From: Chlorobium ferrooxidans DSM 13031
Lineage (GTDB): Bacteria > Bacteroidota > Chlorobiia > Chlorobiales > Chlorobiaceae
Direction of reading: 5' to 3'
Length of the DNA: 64,000 nucleotides
NCBI RefSeq assembly: GCF_000168715.1
Contig: NZ_AASE01000002.1
Coordinates: 124,001 to 188,000 of the forward strand
Shown: in pieces, positions 8,620-17,668 of the stretch
Position numbering within the stretch: the first letter of the stretch is position 1
Layout: the number at the start of each line of letters is the position of its first letter
Notes under the pieces: model-generated
The model's input: the letters and a program-made list of their open reading frames with translations, nothing else
What the model was told of the DNA's origin: nothing
Database searches by the model: none
Made by a program: the position numbers and the translations under genes

Positions 8620-9495
8620 CTATTGGCAGAGCAACTGCTTGAGATACTCTCCGTACTGGCTTTTCATCAGCGGTTCGGCCAGCTGCAACAGCTCTTCATC
8701 ACTGATCCAGCCCTGATGCCAGGCTATCTCCTCAGGGCAGGCTATTTTCAATCCCTGCCGCTTTTCCACCGTCTGGATGAAGTTTCCCGCTTCCTGGAAC
8801 GACTCATGCGTACCGGTATCAAGCCACGCAAAACCCCGACCAAGCATAGAGCACTTCAAGGCGCCCCGATTCAGATACTCCTCATTCACCGAGGTGATCT
8901 CCAGTTCGCCACGACCGGAGGGACGAACCGAGCCGGCTATGCCTACCACATCATTCGGGTAGAAGTAAAGTCCGACTACAGCATAATTGGATTTCGGCTG
9001 CTCCGGCTTCTCGGCTATCGAGAGTACATTACCCTCTGCATCGAACTCCGCAACTCCATACCTCTCCGGGTCGCTGACATAGTATCCGAAAATATTGGCC
9101 TTGCGCTCATGCTCCACCGTTCTGACCGCGGCCTCAAGCATGTCCGTAAAGCCGTAGCCGAAAAAGATATTGTCACCCAGAATCAGTGCCACATCATCCC
9201 CGCCGATAAAGGTTTCACCAAGAATGAAGGCCTGGGCAAGGCCGTCAGGTGAAGGCTGAACGGTATAGGAGAGCGAGATGCCCCAGTCACTGCCGTCTCC
9301 GAGCAGTTTCCGGAACATCGGCTGATCTTCAGGGGTCGTGATAATGAGAATCTCCCTTATCCCGGCAAGCATCAGGGTCGTAAGAGGATAATAGATCATC
9401 GGTTTGTCGTATACCGGCAGCAGCTGTTTTGACAGCCCCCGAGTTACCGGATAGAGTCGCGTGCCTGAGCCGCCGGCTAAGATAATCCCTTTCAT
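8620..9495 (-). CDS. rfbA: Glucose-1-phosphate thymidylyltransferase (RmlA)
   Basis: The 291-residue enzyme makes dTDP-glucose from glucose-1-phosphate and dTTP. It starts [16 protein letters not shown], the nucleotide-binding signature, and contains LGDNIFFG and the [17 protein letters not shown] region typical of RmlA. The ATG at 9495 is preferred because the 16 residues in front of it (frame open to 9543) do not fit the family. dTDP-glucose could feed rhamnose as well as the FdtA/DegT amino-sugar branch at 55-59 kb. Confidence 0.96.
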   Translation of the reverse strand: MKGIILAGGSGTRLYPVTRGLSKQLLPVYDKPMIYYPLTTLMLAGIREILIITTPEDQPMFRKLLGDGSDWGISLSYTVQPSPDGLAQAFILGETFIGGDDVALILGDNIFFGYGFTDMLEAAVRTVEHERKANIFGYYVSDPERYGVAEFDAEGNVLSIAEKPEQPKSNYAVVGLYFYPNDVVGIAGSVRPSGRGELEITSVNEEYLNRGALKCSMLGRGFAWLDTGTHESFQEAGNFIQTVEKRQGLKIACPEEIAWHQGWISDEELLQLAEPLMKSQYGEYLKQLLCQ

Positions 9496-9560
9496 ACTAA
9501 CTATATGATTAATCGTGTTACTTTGTAAAAATCCGCGGATCACCCTTTTCTTCCCTCTTT

Positions 9561-9595
9561 AATCCAAAATCCGGCATTCAAAATTCAGAATCTCC
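9561..9595. repeat. Dispersed repeat copy 5, short
   Basis: AATCCAAAATCCGGCATTCA and AAATTCAGAATCTCCTC match the AATCC...CAGAATCT modules of the other copies. It ends right at the stop codon (9596) of the next - strand gene, the same position relative to the gene as the other copies. GTCCAC units are absent. Confidence 0.65.
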
Positions 9596-10882
9596 TCAAA
9601 GCCGGCCATCAATCTCTGAAGATGGCAATACGCCTTTGATGTCGTAGACAACACAACGGTCGCAGGAAGAGAGCGACCTGATATCCAGGGTTTTGAATTG
9701 ATCGTGGGCTACCGCGAGGATTACAGCTTCGAAACAACCGGGATTGAGCGATCGCAAGGACTCAAGATGATACTCATGCATCACCTCTTCAGGACTTGCC
9801 CAGGGATCATAAATTTCCACCTCTATACCGTACACTTTCAGCTCATGGACGATATCAACCACTTTGGTATTGCGGATGTCGGGGCAGTTCTCCTTGAAGG
9901 TTATTCCGAGAATGAGTACCCTGGCTCCCTTTATTTTGTGATCCCTGCCGATCATCAGCTTGACCACTTCGGATGCAACGTAATTACCCATATTATCATT
10001 AAGCCGTCTTCCGGCAAGAATGATTTCGGGATGATAACCGAACTCCTGCGCTTTTTGAGCAAGATAGTAGGGATCAACGCCGATGCAGTGGCCACCCACA
10101 AGACCCGGCCTGAATGAGAGAAAGTTCCACTTGGTACCTGCAGCGGCAAGCACCTCCTGGGTATCAATGCCCATGCGGTTGAATATCATGGCAAGTTCAT
10201 TGACAAAGGCAATGTTGATATCCCGCTGGGAATTCTCAATCACCTTTGCCGCTTCCGCCACTTTGATGGAGGAGGCACAATGCGTCCCTGCGGTGATGAT
10301 GGAGCGGTAGAGATCATCAACCCTCCGTGCGGCTTCAGGAGTTGAACCGGAGGTCACCTTTTTGATTTTAGTGACCGTATGCTCCTTGTCTCCGGGATTG
10401 ATACGCTCGGGAGAGTACCCTGCAAAAAAGTCCCGGTTAAAGACGAGTCCAGAGACCCGCTCAAGCACAGGAACACAGTCATCTTCGGTAGCACCCGGGT
10501 AGACGGTGGATTCATAGATGACGATATCACCCTGCTTGAGTACCCGGCCGATAGTTTCACTGGCTTTGACCAGCGGAGTCAGAACCGGACGATTGTTTTT
10601 ATCCGTCGGAGTCGGAACCGTAACGATGTAGTAATTCGCAGCCGAAAGATCACCCGGGTTTGAAGTGATCAAAAGACCCGCTTCACTGCTGCTCTCGGAG
10701 CGAAGCACACTTTTGAGGTGATCGCCCGTTATTTCAAGCGTTCCGTCATGACCGGACTTCAGTTCATCAACCCGGTCCTGTTTGATGTCAAAGCCGATAA
10801 CCGGATACTTTCCGGCAAATTCAACGGCAAGAGGCAAGCCGACATAACCAAGGCCGATAACGGCAATTTTGATAGAATTCAT
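9596..10882 (-). CDS. UDP-N-acetylhexosamine 6-dehydrogenase (TviB/WbpO-type)
   Basis: This is a 428-residue NAD-dependent nucleotide-sugar dehydrogenase that oxidises C6 to a uronate. The N-terminus has the Rossmann motif GLGYVGLPLA. The catalytic Cys sits in GGHCIGVDPYY, and GITFKENCPDIRNTK is the C-terminal domain signature. It most resembles the UDP-GlcNAc/GalNAc dehydrogenases of Vi antigen and B-band O-antigen synthesis. Family resemblance does not settle GlcNAc versus GalNAc, and UDP-ManNAc is less likely. A matching WbpP/TviC epimerase was not found in the window. Confidence 0.9.
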   Translation of the reverse strand: MNSIKIAVIGLGYVGLPLAVEFAGKYPVIGFDIKQDRVDELKSGHDGTLEITGDHLKSVLRSESSSEAGLLITSNPGDLSAANYYIVTVPTPTDKNNRPVLTPLVKASETIGRVLKQGDIVIYESTVYPGATEDDCVPVLERVSGLVFNRDFFAGYSPERINPGDKEHTVTKIKKVTSGSTPEAARRVDDLYRSIITAGTHCASSIKVAEAAKVIENSQRDINIAFVNELAMIFNRMGIDTQEVLAAAGTKWNFLSFRPGLVGGHCIGVDPYYLAQKAQEFGYHPEIILAGRRLNDNMGNYVASEVVKLMIGRDHKIKGARVLILGITFKENCPDIRNTKVVDIVHELKVYGIEVEIYDPWASPEEVMHEYHLESLRSLNPGCFEAVILAVAHDQFKTLDIRSLSSCDRCVVYDIKGVLPSSEIDGRL

Positions 10883-10970
10883 TTATAAAAAAAACAGTTG
10901 CGGCAATAGTAATTCACACACCATGAGTTAACTGAAAATATACAATGGATCAATGTAAGATTCCTTACAA

Positions 10971-12119
10971 TCAACACTTCTCTGCAACTCCGGAAATGAT
11001 CGCATCAATGGCCTTGAGATATTTATTGATGACAATCTTTTCGTCGAAACACTCCTCAACAAACTGTCGCGAACGCCGCGCCATTCCATTGCGTTCATCA
11101 GGAGAGAGGGCAATCATTTTCGAAATGCTTTCGGCCAGATCCCCGCTGTCACGAACGGTGCAGAGGTAGCCGTTCATCCCATCCTTCACCACTTCACGGC
11201 AGCCGGGAACATCCGTGGCAATAAGCGGCTTTCCCATGGCAGCAGCCTCAAGCAGCGATCGGGGCGTCCCCTCCCGGTATGAAGGAAGCACGACCACATC
11301 AGCTTCCGCAATCAAAGGCCTGACATCGTCTGCAGTGCCAAGATACTCCACAATACCTTCAGCAACCCAGCCATCAACATCCGCGCGGGAAACCGCCGTC
11401 TGATTCTTCACATCAAGAAAACCCAGCAACTGAAACCTTGTTCCGGGATAACGCTTTCTGACCGACCTTGCCGCCTCGACATATTCCCGGACACCCTTGT
11501 CCCAAAGCATTCTGGCAACCATGAGAAAAACCAGCCCATCCCGCTCAGGCTTAGGCGGTGCATCAAGGGATACACTGAAATGGTTCAGATCGATTCCTGA
11601 ACCGGGGAGCAGATCAGTCTGCGACCTCCTGACAAGCCCTTTTTCGAGAAAAAGAGTACGGTCATCGTCATTCTGAAAAAATACGCACCTGGAACGGCTC
11701 AGCCCTGCCCGATAGAGCATGCTGACCAGAACGCTCATCCAGCCGCCGCGAATAAAGGCCGTTCCCAGGCCCGAAATATTATTAATCACCGGAACTTTCA
11801 CCACTTTTGCCGCAAGAGAAGCATAAACATTTGGCTTCACCGTATATGCGAGAACGACATCCGGCCTTTCACGAAAAAAAAGTCTGAGAAAGCCGAGCAT
11901 AAGCTGAAAATCATGGCCCGGATGCGTCCCTTTATTATCCATTGCGAGCGGAACGTAACGGCAGCCGGAAAGCTCAAGTCGTTTACAGTAATCATCCTCA
12001 GGGGCCACCGCAACGACATCAAAACCTCTTTCAATCAGGGTCGCAATAAGCTTCTGGCGAAAATTGACCAGATTCCATGTGGTATTGGCACTGATGAGTA
12101 TCTTTTTTTTACGCGACAT
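10971..12119 (-). CDS. Glycosyltransferase family 4 (PglA-like)
   Basis: The 382-residue GT-B enzyme has an N-terminal acceptor half with KILISANTTWNLVNFR and NISGLGTAF, and a C-terminal donor half with the EX7E-like stretch around PSYREGTPRSLLEAAAMGKP. It is close in style to transferases that add HexNAc-type sugars to lipid-linked oligosaccharides. ATG 12119 is chosen (AGGAAG seven bases upstream) over an in-frame TTG one codon earlier. A 6-bp hairpin (TGTAAG/CTTACA, 10954-10969) follows the stop but lacks a T-run. Confidence 0.9.
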   Translation of the reverse strand: MSRKKKILISANTTWNLVNFRQKLIATLIERGFDVVAVAPEDDYCKRLELSGCRYVPLAMDNKGTHPGHDFQLMLGFLRLFFRERPDVVLAYTVKPNVYASLAAKVVKVPVINNISGLGTAFIRGGWMSVLVSMLYRAGLSRSRCVFFQNDDDRTLFLEKGLVRRSQTDLLPGSGIDLNHFSVSLDAPPKPERDGLVFLMVARMLWDKGVREYVEAARSVRKRYPGTRFQLLGFLDVKNQTAVSRADVDGWVAEGIVEYLGTADDVRPLIAEADVVVLPSYREGTPRSLLEAAAMGKPLIATDVPGCREVVKDGMNGYLCTVRDSGDLAESISKMIALSPDERNGMARRSRQFVEECFDEKIVINKYLKAIDAIISGVAEKC

Positions 12120-12179
12120 CAACTTCCTGAATATGAACCGGAATTTTTTCTTTTCGGTAAAGAGTGATCCTCAAGGCAA

Positions 12180-13298
12180 TCACTCTCTGTTTACTGATAC
12201 AGGATAACCATTTGACTTGAGTAATGCATAACGCTTTGCCTCTTCCAGATCATGGCTGACCATTTCCAAAACCATCTCATCAAAGGTTATCTGCGGCACC
12301 CAGCCCATATCGTGTCTGGCTTTTGACGGCTCTCCAAGAAGCGTTTCTACTTCAGCCGGACGGAAATAGCGGGGATCAATGCGGACAAGCACATCACCGG
12401 TTTTGACCGCATGTGATTTATCCTTATCTGTTATTGAAGTAACGACCCCTGTTTCCTCCACTCCCTTGCCCCGGAACTCCAGGGTAAAACCAAGCCCGGC
12501 CGCCGCTTTTCGGATAAAATCCCTGACACTGTATTGCGTACCGGTGGCAATCACATAATCCTTCGGCTCATCCTGCTGGAGCATCATCCACTGCATGCGG
12601 ACATAATCTTTGGCATGGCCCCAGTCGCGAGTTGCGTTCAGATTGCCAATGTAAAGGCACTCTTCGAGACCCTGAGTTATGTTGGCAAATGCCCGGGTAA
12701 TCTTGCGGGTAACAAAGGTCTCTCCCCTTCTTGGCGACTCGTGATTGAAAAGGATGCCGTTGCATGCAAACATGTTATAGGCTTCACGGTAGTTTACCGT
12801 AGTCCAGTATGCATAAAGCTTGGCAATCGCGTAGGGACTGCGGGGATAAAACGGCGTGGTTTCGCTTTGCGGTGTTTCCTGCACAAGTCCGTACAGCTCG
12901 CTCGTCGAAGCCTGATAAAAACGGGTTTTCTTTTCAAGACCGAGAAAGCGAATGGCTTCAAGAAGCCGGAGAGTACCGAGAGCATTGACGTTTGCTGTAT
13001 ATTCAGGCAACTTGAAGCTTACCGCCACATGGCTCTGCGCTCCAAGGTTGTAGAGTTCATCGGGCTGCACATCGGCAATGATGCTGGTAATATTGCTGCT
13101 GTCGGTCAGGTCGCCGTAATGGAGTATAAGGGTGCGGTGTTCGACATGCGGATCCTGATAGAGATGATCTATGCGCTGTGTATTGAACGATGAAGCCATC
13201 CGTTTGATGCCGTGAACTTCATACCCCTTGCTCAGCAGAAGTTCTGCAAGATATGATCCATCCTGACCCGTTATTCCGGTAATGAGCGCTCTTTTCAT
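12180..13298 (-). CDS. gmd: GDP-mannose 4,6-dehydratase
   Basis: The 372-residue SDR starts with the NADP motif [14 protein letters not shown]. It has YAIAK near residue 156 and the Gmd-specific [16 protein letters not shown] segment. It converts GDP-mannose (from ManC) to GDP-4-keto-6-deoxymannose, the substrate of Fcl encoded by the next gene upstream, with which it overlaps by 4 nt. Length and motifs are normal. Confidence 0.97.
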   Translation of the reverse strand: MKRALITGITGQDGSYLAELLLSKGYEVHGIKRMASSFNTQRIDHLYQDPHVEHRTLILHYGDLTDSSNITSIIADVQPDELYNLGAQSHVAVSFKLPEYTANVNALGTLRLLEAIRFLGLEKKTRFYQASTSELYGLVQETPQSETTPFYPRSPYAIAKLYAYWTTVNYREAYNMFACNGILFNHESPRRGETFVTRKITRAFANITQGLEECLYIGNLNATRDWGHAKDYVRMQWMMLQQDEPKDYVIATGTQYSVRDFIRKAAAGLGFTLEFRGKGVEETGVVTSITDKDKSHAVKTGDVLVRIDPRYFRPAEVETLLGEPSKARHDMGWVPQITFDEMVLEMVSHDLEEAKRYALLKSNGYPVSVNRE

Positions 13299-14257
13299 AA
13301 ATCAGCAGTTTTCAGATAATCATTGTACGCATCGATGAGCCCCTCTTCAAGGCTGATCCCGGATTGCCAGCCAAGATGCTTGAGCCGGCTGCTGTCCATC
13401 AGTTTTTTAGGCGTACCGTCAGGCTTTAATGTATCAAATTCAATGCGACCCTTAAAACCGATGGTACGGGCAATGAGTTCTGCCAGCTCCCTGATGCTGA
13501 GATCAGAGCCTGTACCGACATTTATATGGCGTTGAAGCGGCAAAGTATGCTCGTCGTAAATCCCTTTAGCAAGATTCATAACATGAACGCAGGCCGCTGC
13601 GAGATCGTCAACATGCAGAAACTCTCTTCGCGGAGTTCCTGTCCCCCAGATAACTACTGAATCGCTTTTATTGACGAGCGCCTCATGAAAACGGCGGATC
13701 AGGGCCGGAATCACATGACTGTTTTCAGGATGGTAGTTATCACCGGGGCCATAAAGATTAGCAGGCATGACACACCGATAATCGGTACCATACTGACGAT
13801 TGTAGCTTTCACAGAGCTTTATTCCTGCAATTTTCGCAATGGCATAAGGCTCATTTGTCGGCTCAAGGGGACCGGTCAGCAGTGCATCTTCACCAATGGG
13901 CTGCGGCGCATGTTTTGGATAGATGCAGCTCGAACCGAGAAAAAGCAGCCGCTGCACGCCCACTCTCCAGGCCGATTGAATAATATTGGATTCAATCATC
14001 AGATTCCTGAAAATAAAGTCAGCCGGATAGGTATTGTTGGCATAGATGCCTCCAACATGTGCCGCTGCAAGATAAACCTGATCGGGTTTTTCCGATTCGA
14101 AAAAATTCAGTGTATCTGCCTGGTTCACCAGATCAAGTTCCCCATGTGAGCGCACAACAATCTCAGCCTCCCCCTGTCGACTGAGAAGCCGGACAATTGC
14201 CGAACCAACCATCCCGCTGTGACCGGCCACATAAATTTTTTTATTCTGCATCATCAC
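13295..14257 (-). CDS. fcl: GDP-L-fucose synthase
   Basis: The 320-residue SDR has [12 protein letters not shown] at the N-terminus, the SSCIYP motif, YAIAK near residue 139 and the [11 protein letters not shown] loop, all diagnostic of Fcl/WcaG. It epimerises and reduces the Gmd product to GDP-L-fucose. The 4-nt overlaps on both sides mark translational coupling with gmd and with the membrane protein gene at 14254. Confidence 0.97.
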   Translation of the reverse strand: MMMQNKKIYVAGHSGMVGSAIVRLLSRQGEAEIVVRSHGELDLVNQADTLNFFESEKPDQVYLAAAHVGGIYANNTYPADFIFRNLMIESNIIQSAWRVGVQRLLFLGSSCIYPKHAPQPIGEDALLTGPLEPTNEPYAIAKIAGIKLCESYNRQYGTDYRCVMPANLYGPGDNYHPENSHVIPALIRRFHEALVNKSDSVVIWGTGTPRREFLHVDDLAAACVHVMNLAKGIYDEHTLPLQRHINVGTGSDLSIRELAELIARTIGFKGRIEFDTLKPDGTPKKLMDSSRLKHLGWQSGISLEEGLIDAYNDYLKTADL

Positions 14258-15804
14258 TGAAAAAGATAAACCAATCGTGGACTGACCGCGGTCACAAATG
14301 ATTCGATCCAGGTTCCCTTTGCCAGCTGAACCCAGTGCTGTATCTCCCTCGGCCTTTGCGACAGCAGTTGAGGCAGTGAGGAGAGGGCTATCTCGCTGAG
14401 TGAATTCCGAACACTGTCATAAACATATATCCGGTGAGTCAATGGATAGACGGCATCGAATTTGGGATCGACAAGAACCCCTCTGTCAAGATGAAGGTAG
14501 GAGGTGAACGCCACGATATCGGTGCTTTTGACACTCTCTTTGAATATGTTCTTTATCACCCAGGGTGAAATAAAAAAATCTATATGCGCAAACGGGCCCA
14601 GCCTGCTGTAACTGTTGCCGGTCACCAGGAGTGTACTCCCGGCTTCTATCTCACGCAACTGCCTGTTGTTCTCTACATTCTCGATTATTCTCCTCTGATT
14701 GATGTCCCATGCCTTCCAGTGATCCGAAAGGCCGAAAACCGGTAGAATAAAAATGAGCGCAAGCAAAAGCACCGTTTTCCGGTTCAACGGCATTCGCGCC
14801 AATAAAAACGCAACAAGCAGTGAAGCGTAGACATTTGCCCGGTTTGCAGTGTTGAATACAGAGTAGTGATAGAGAAGCGTCAGGGAATAAATACCAAATG
14901 AGAGCAGAAGCACAGAGAGCAAGCCGAAATAGAGCGATTTCGAAGCTGCAGGCGGATCGGAAAAGGAGCCGGATTTCAGCAGCAGCCAGAGAACAATGCC
15001 GCTTGCAATAATAAAGGATACCAGGCTGATTGAGCCGATCGAATAATAAATTTTCAACCAGTAAGAAGGGCCGATTGCAGCCTCAACCAATGTGATCGGC
15101 TGCATGATGAGGGATTTAACTATCCCGGCAAAACTCAGCCCGCCATTGATTCTCGCATCGACATCAGTGTAGGTATACTTGACAAACAGGTAATAGACAA
15201 CATAGATCAACCCCGGAACAGCAACAATTAAAGCCTTTCTGTATTTTCGCTCGAATGCAAATACACAAGCCATTCCAAAAAGATAGGGGGGAGAGAAATA
15301 ATAGGAAAATGATCCGAGCATGAGCAGCAATAGTCCCGATACGTTTTTATTGTGCCGGATCAGTGAGTGTGCATAGAGAATAACGGAAGGGAAAAAAACA
15401 TAAGGGACAGTCATGTACCAGTACATCGTCGTGTCGTGCAAGGGAGAAAAAACAAAAAGAGCAGAAGCAAGCATTGCCCGGTCACGAGGGAAGTAATCAC
15501 AGGCAAATCGATAGACGCAATAAAAACTGATTGCATGAGCAACCATTTTAATCAGATCATAAACCCATTGATGCTCAAACCCGATTAAAAAATATGGCCA
15601 CCAGAACGTGTAGAAAGTGGGCAACAGATAAAGCAGAATACTTTTCTTTTTGGGATCGGGATTCAAAAATTCCCACACATCGCTCCATCTGCCAACCGCA
15701 CTGTAATCGTCACCGTGAAGACCAGTCCCCAGAAACAGATAGAGTAATACAAGCAGAAACACAAACGCCGCTATGATATTTCTCGATTTCAATGATCCCG
15801 TCAT
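14254..15804 (-). CDS. Polytopic membrane protein, GT-C glycosyltransferase-like
   Basis: The 516 residues have about ten hydrophobic segments. After the first one there is GLHGDDYS (DD at 32-33), which matches the acidic-pair position in the first periplasmic loop of GT-C enzymes. The long C-terminal part is soluble. I do not recognise a named family. The GtrB-like polyprenyl-phosphate glucosyltransferase at 16634-17545 is two genes away and would supply the lipid-linked donor that GT-C enzymes need. The role as a side-branch transferase is inference. Confidence 0.6.
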   Translation of the reverse strand: MTGSLKSRNIIAAFVFLLVLLYLFLGTGLHGDDYSAVGRWSDVWEFLNPDPKKKSILLYLLPTFYTFWWPYFLIGFEHQWVYDLIKMVAHAISFYCVYRFACDYFPRDRAMLASALFVFSPLHDTTMYWYMTVPYVFFPSVILYAHSLIRHNKNVSGLLLLMLGSFSYYFSPPYLFGMACVFAFERKYRKALIVAVPGLIYVVYYLFVKYTYTDVDARINGGLSFAGIVKSLIMQPITLVEAAIGPSYWLKIYYSIGSISLVSFIIASGIVLWLLLKSGSFSDPPAASKSLYFGLLSVLLLSFGIYSLTLLYHYSVFNTANRANVYASLLVAFLLARMPLNRKTVLLLALIFILPVFGLSDHWKAWDINQRRIIENVENNRQLREIEAGSTLLVTGNSYSRLGPFAHIDFFISPWVIKNIFKESVKSTDIVAFTSYLHLDRGVLVDPKFDAVYPLTHRIYVYDSVRNSLSEIALSSLPQLLSQRPREIQHWVQLAKGTWIESFVTAVSPRLVYLFQ

Positions 15805-15860
15805 AACTTTTCTTTATTCCTGAAGCGACTGCCGCATATACAGATTGACAAGTTCTCTTG

Positions 15861-16589
15861 CTATTTTTTTCTCATGACTAAAAAAACAGAGCCTCCAAAC
15901 GGAACAGCAATTCCTTTGTCAAGAATAAGGGTCTCAAGAAATCCTGTTTTCCTGAACAGGTAATCCAGAACAGGATGAAACGGCTTGACATCGCTTGCCG
16001 AACCGGCAGGAAACAACTTTCTTCTGAGCACCATCAAGGGGAAAAGCAGGAAATTCCAGTAGGAACCATATACTTTTCTGAATCCATGCCGTTCCAGCAT
16101 CCGGTTTACTGCGCTCAGAGTAAATCTGCTTGTCTGACCAACAGCCTTGTCGTGATATGAATGTAACCATTGATATGCTGCCAGATTCAACAGAAGAGTG
16201 CCGCCCGGCTTCAGTACCCGATGAAACTCGGAGATCGCGAGATCCCTGTCAAGATCATAGCCGAGTACATCAAGAGAAACAACCACATCAAAAAACGAGT
16301 CGGAATACGCAATGTGCTCAATGGAGCCTGACTGAACCTCTGCTCCCGACTTCAGGCGGGCAATTTCACATGCCTCCGGCATTAATTCCAAACCATAGAG
16401 AGACGCAGAGGGGTACCGGTACCGGAAGAATTTGAGCATCCCCCCAGTACCGCATCCTGCATCAAGAAGAGTCATGCTGTTCGGATCAGCGTAGCGCATT
16501 GTGGCATTGGCAACAATCTGATGCAGAGTCTGGTACCACCACATGGACTCCTCAACAGAACTCATCAAATAATACTCTTCCTTTCTCAT
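15861..16589 (-). CDS. Class I SAM-dependent methyltransferase
   Basis: The 242-residue protein has a motif I stretch LLDAGCGTGGML, followed by VVVSLDVLGY and HRVLKPGGTLLLNL, the methyltransferase_11-type core. The N-terminal EESMWWYQTLH helix is typical of methyltransferases found in polysaccharide loci. ATG 16589 fits the family start best. The frame continues to a TTG at 16637 that overlaps the next gene by 4 nt, and an internal ATG at 16565 has a better GGAAGAG site. The target is unknown but probably a sugar. Confidence 0.85.
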   Translation of the reverse strand: MRKEEYYLMSSVEESMWWYQTLHQIVANATMRYADPNSMTLLDAGCGTGGMLKFFRYRYPSASLYGLELMPEACEIARLKSGAEVQSGSIEHIAYSDSFFDVVVSLDVLGYDLDRDLAISEFHRVLKPGGTLLLNLAAYQWLHSYHDKAVGQTSRFTLSAVNRMLERHGFRKVYGSYWNFLLFPLMVLRRKLFPAGSASDVKPFHPVLDYLFRKTGFLETLILDKGIAVPFGGSVFLVMRKK

Positions 16590-16633
16590 GGTCCAAACTG
16601 ATGTTATCGAGCTTTGTCTATAGCAGGTGCCGG

Positions 16634-17545
16634 TCAAAAAGAACGTTTTTTAATCGTCCACTGCGGAGTGTTATTGGTGGTCAGGTAGTGCTTGCCCAAG
16701 TACTCGCTCATCAATCCAAGAAAAATGATTTGTATCCCGGAAAAAAAGGTAATGCCCGCCATAATGGAGGCCCAACCCTGACTTTCATAAGGGTTGTTAA
16801 CTTTATCAATAACCAGATAGATGATAAACAGGACGCTGAGAACCACAACGAGAATACCGAACAGGGTAAATGCCCGTAACGGCTTTATTGAGAAATTGAT
16901 AAACACATTCAACCATAAGGAGACAAGTTTTTTTGCCGTATAGTTGGACTTGCCTGCCTCACGTTGATGGTGCTTGACCTGCACAGCACTGAGACTATCT
17001 GTGACGCGAAGGATAAGACCGTCTACATAGGGAAACGGTCCTTTATACTTGATGATTTCATCCACAATTTCACGCCGGATCGCCTTGAAACTTGACAAAT
17101 AGAGATTCCGGGGTTTATTGAGCAACCACGATGCAACCCTGTCATTGAACTGACTTCCCAGATTGCGAAAAAGATTGTGCTTCTTCTCTGCATAAAACGA
17201 ATAGACGACATCAAATCCCTTCTCAATCTCCCTGACTAAATGGATAATTTCTTCCGGGGGATTCTGAAAATCGTCATCAATGATCACGGCAACATCGCCG
17301 GTCATATGATGTAATGCACACATCACGGCGTTATGCTCGCCATAATTCCGGCGTAAAGAGATAAACCGGACCCGATCATTATTCAGGGCAAGGAGATCGC
17401 AAACCGATTCACTTTTATCCTTGCTGCCGTCATTGACCAGAACAAACTCAAGTTCATAACCCTGCAGCTCCTGCTCGACAGCAGAGACAAGATCTTCAAT
17501 GGTTTCCTGGGCATTGTAGACAGGAATGCAAATAGAGATTTTCAT
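16634..17545 (-). CDS. GtrB/ArnC-like polyprenyl-phosphate glycosyltransferase
   Basis: A 303-residue GT2 enzyme with VNDGS at 37-41 and DDDFQNPPE at 90-98, the metal-binding DXD site. Two C-terminal membrane helices (about 222-245 and 255-280) follow. This architecture belongs to the GtrB/ArnC/DPM1 group, which loads a sugar from a nucleotide onto undecaprenyl phosphate on the cytoplasmic face. It pairs naturally with the GT-C-like protein at 14254-15804. No GtrA-type flippase gene is next to it. Confidence 0.88.
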   Translation of the reverse strand: MKISICIPVYNAQETIEDLVSAVEQELQGYELEFVLVNDGSKDKSESVCDLLALNNDRVRFISLRRNYGEHNAVMCALHHMTGDVAVIIDDDFQNPPEEIIHLVREIEKGFDVVYSFYAEKKHNLFRNLGSQFNDRVASWLLNKPRNLYLSSFKAIRREIVDEIIKYKGPFPYVDGLILRVTDSLSAVQVKHHQREAGKSNYTAKKLVSLWLNVFINFSIKPLRAFTLFGILVVVLSVLFIIYLVIDKVNNPYESQGWASIMAGITFFSGIQIIFLGLMSEYLGKHYLTTNNTPQWTIKKRSF

Positions 17546-17668
17546 TTTTTTCTGTGTTCAGTGAAATCAGCCATTCACTTCAACCATTTTCCGGCATCTG
17601 CAACGCCTGGCCCTGATCTCGAATCGATTCTGTTGAGCATACATTTTTCGTGTCCAACCTGGGTTGCG

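Noticed and set aside
10954-10969. 6-bp hairpin TGTAAG/CTTACA just after the GT4 stop, considered a terminator
   Set aside because: AT-rich short stem, no T-run on the - strand; too weak to call.
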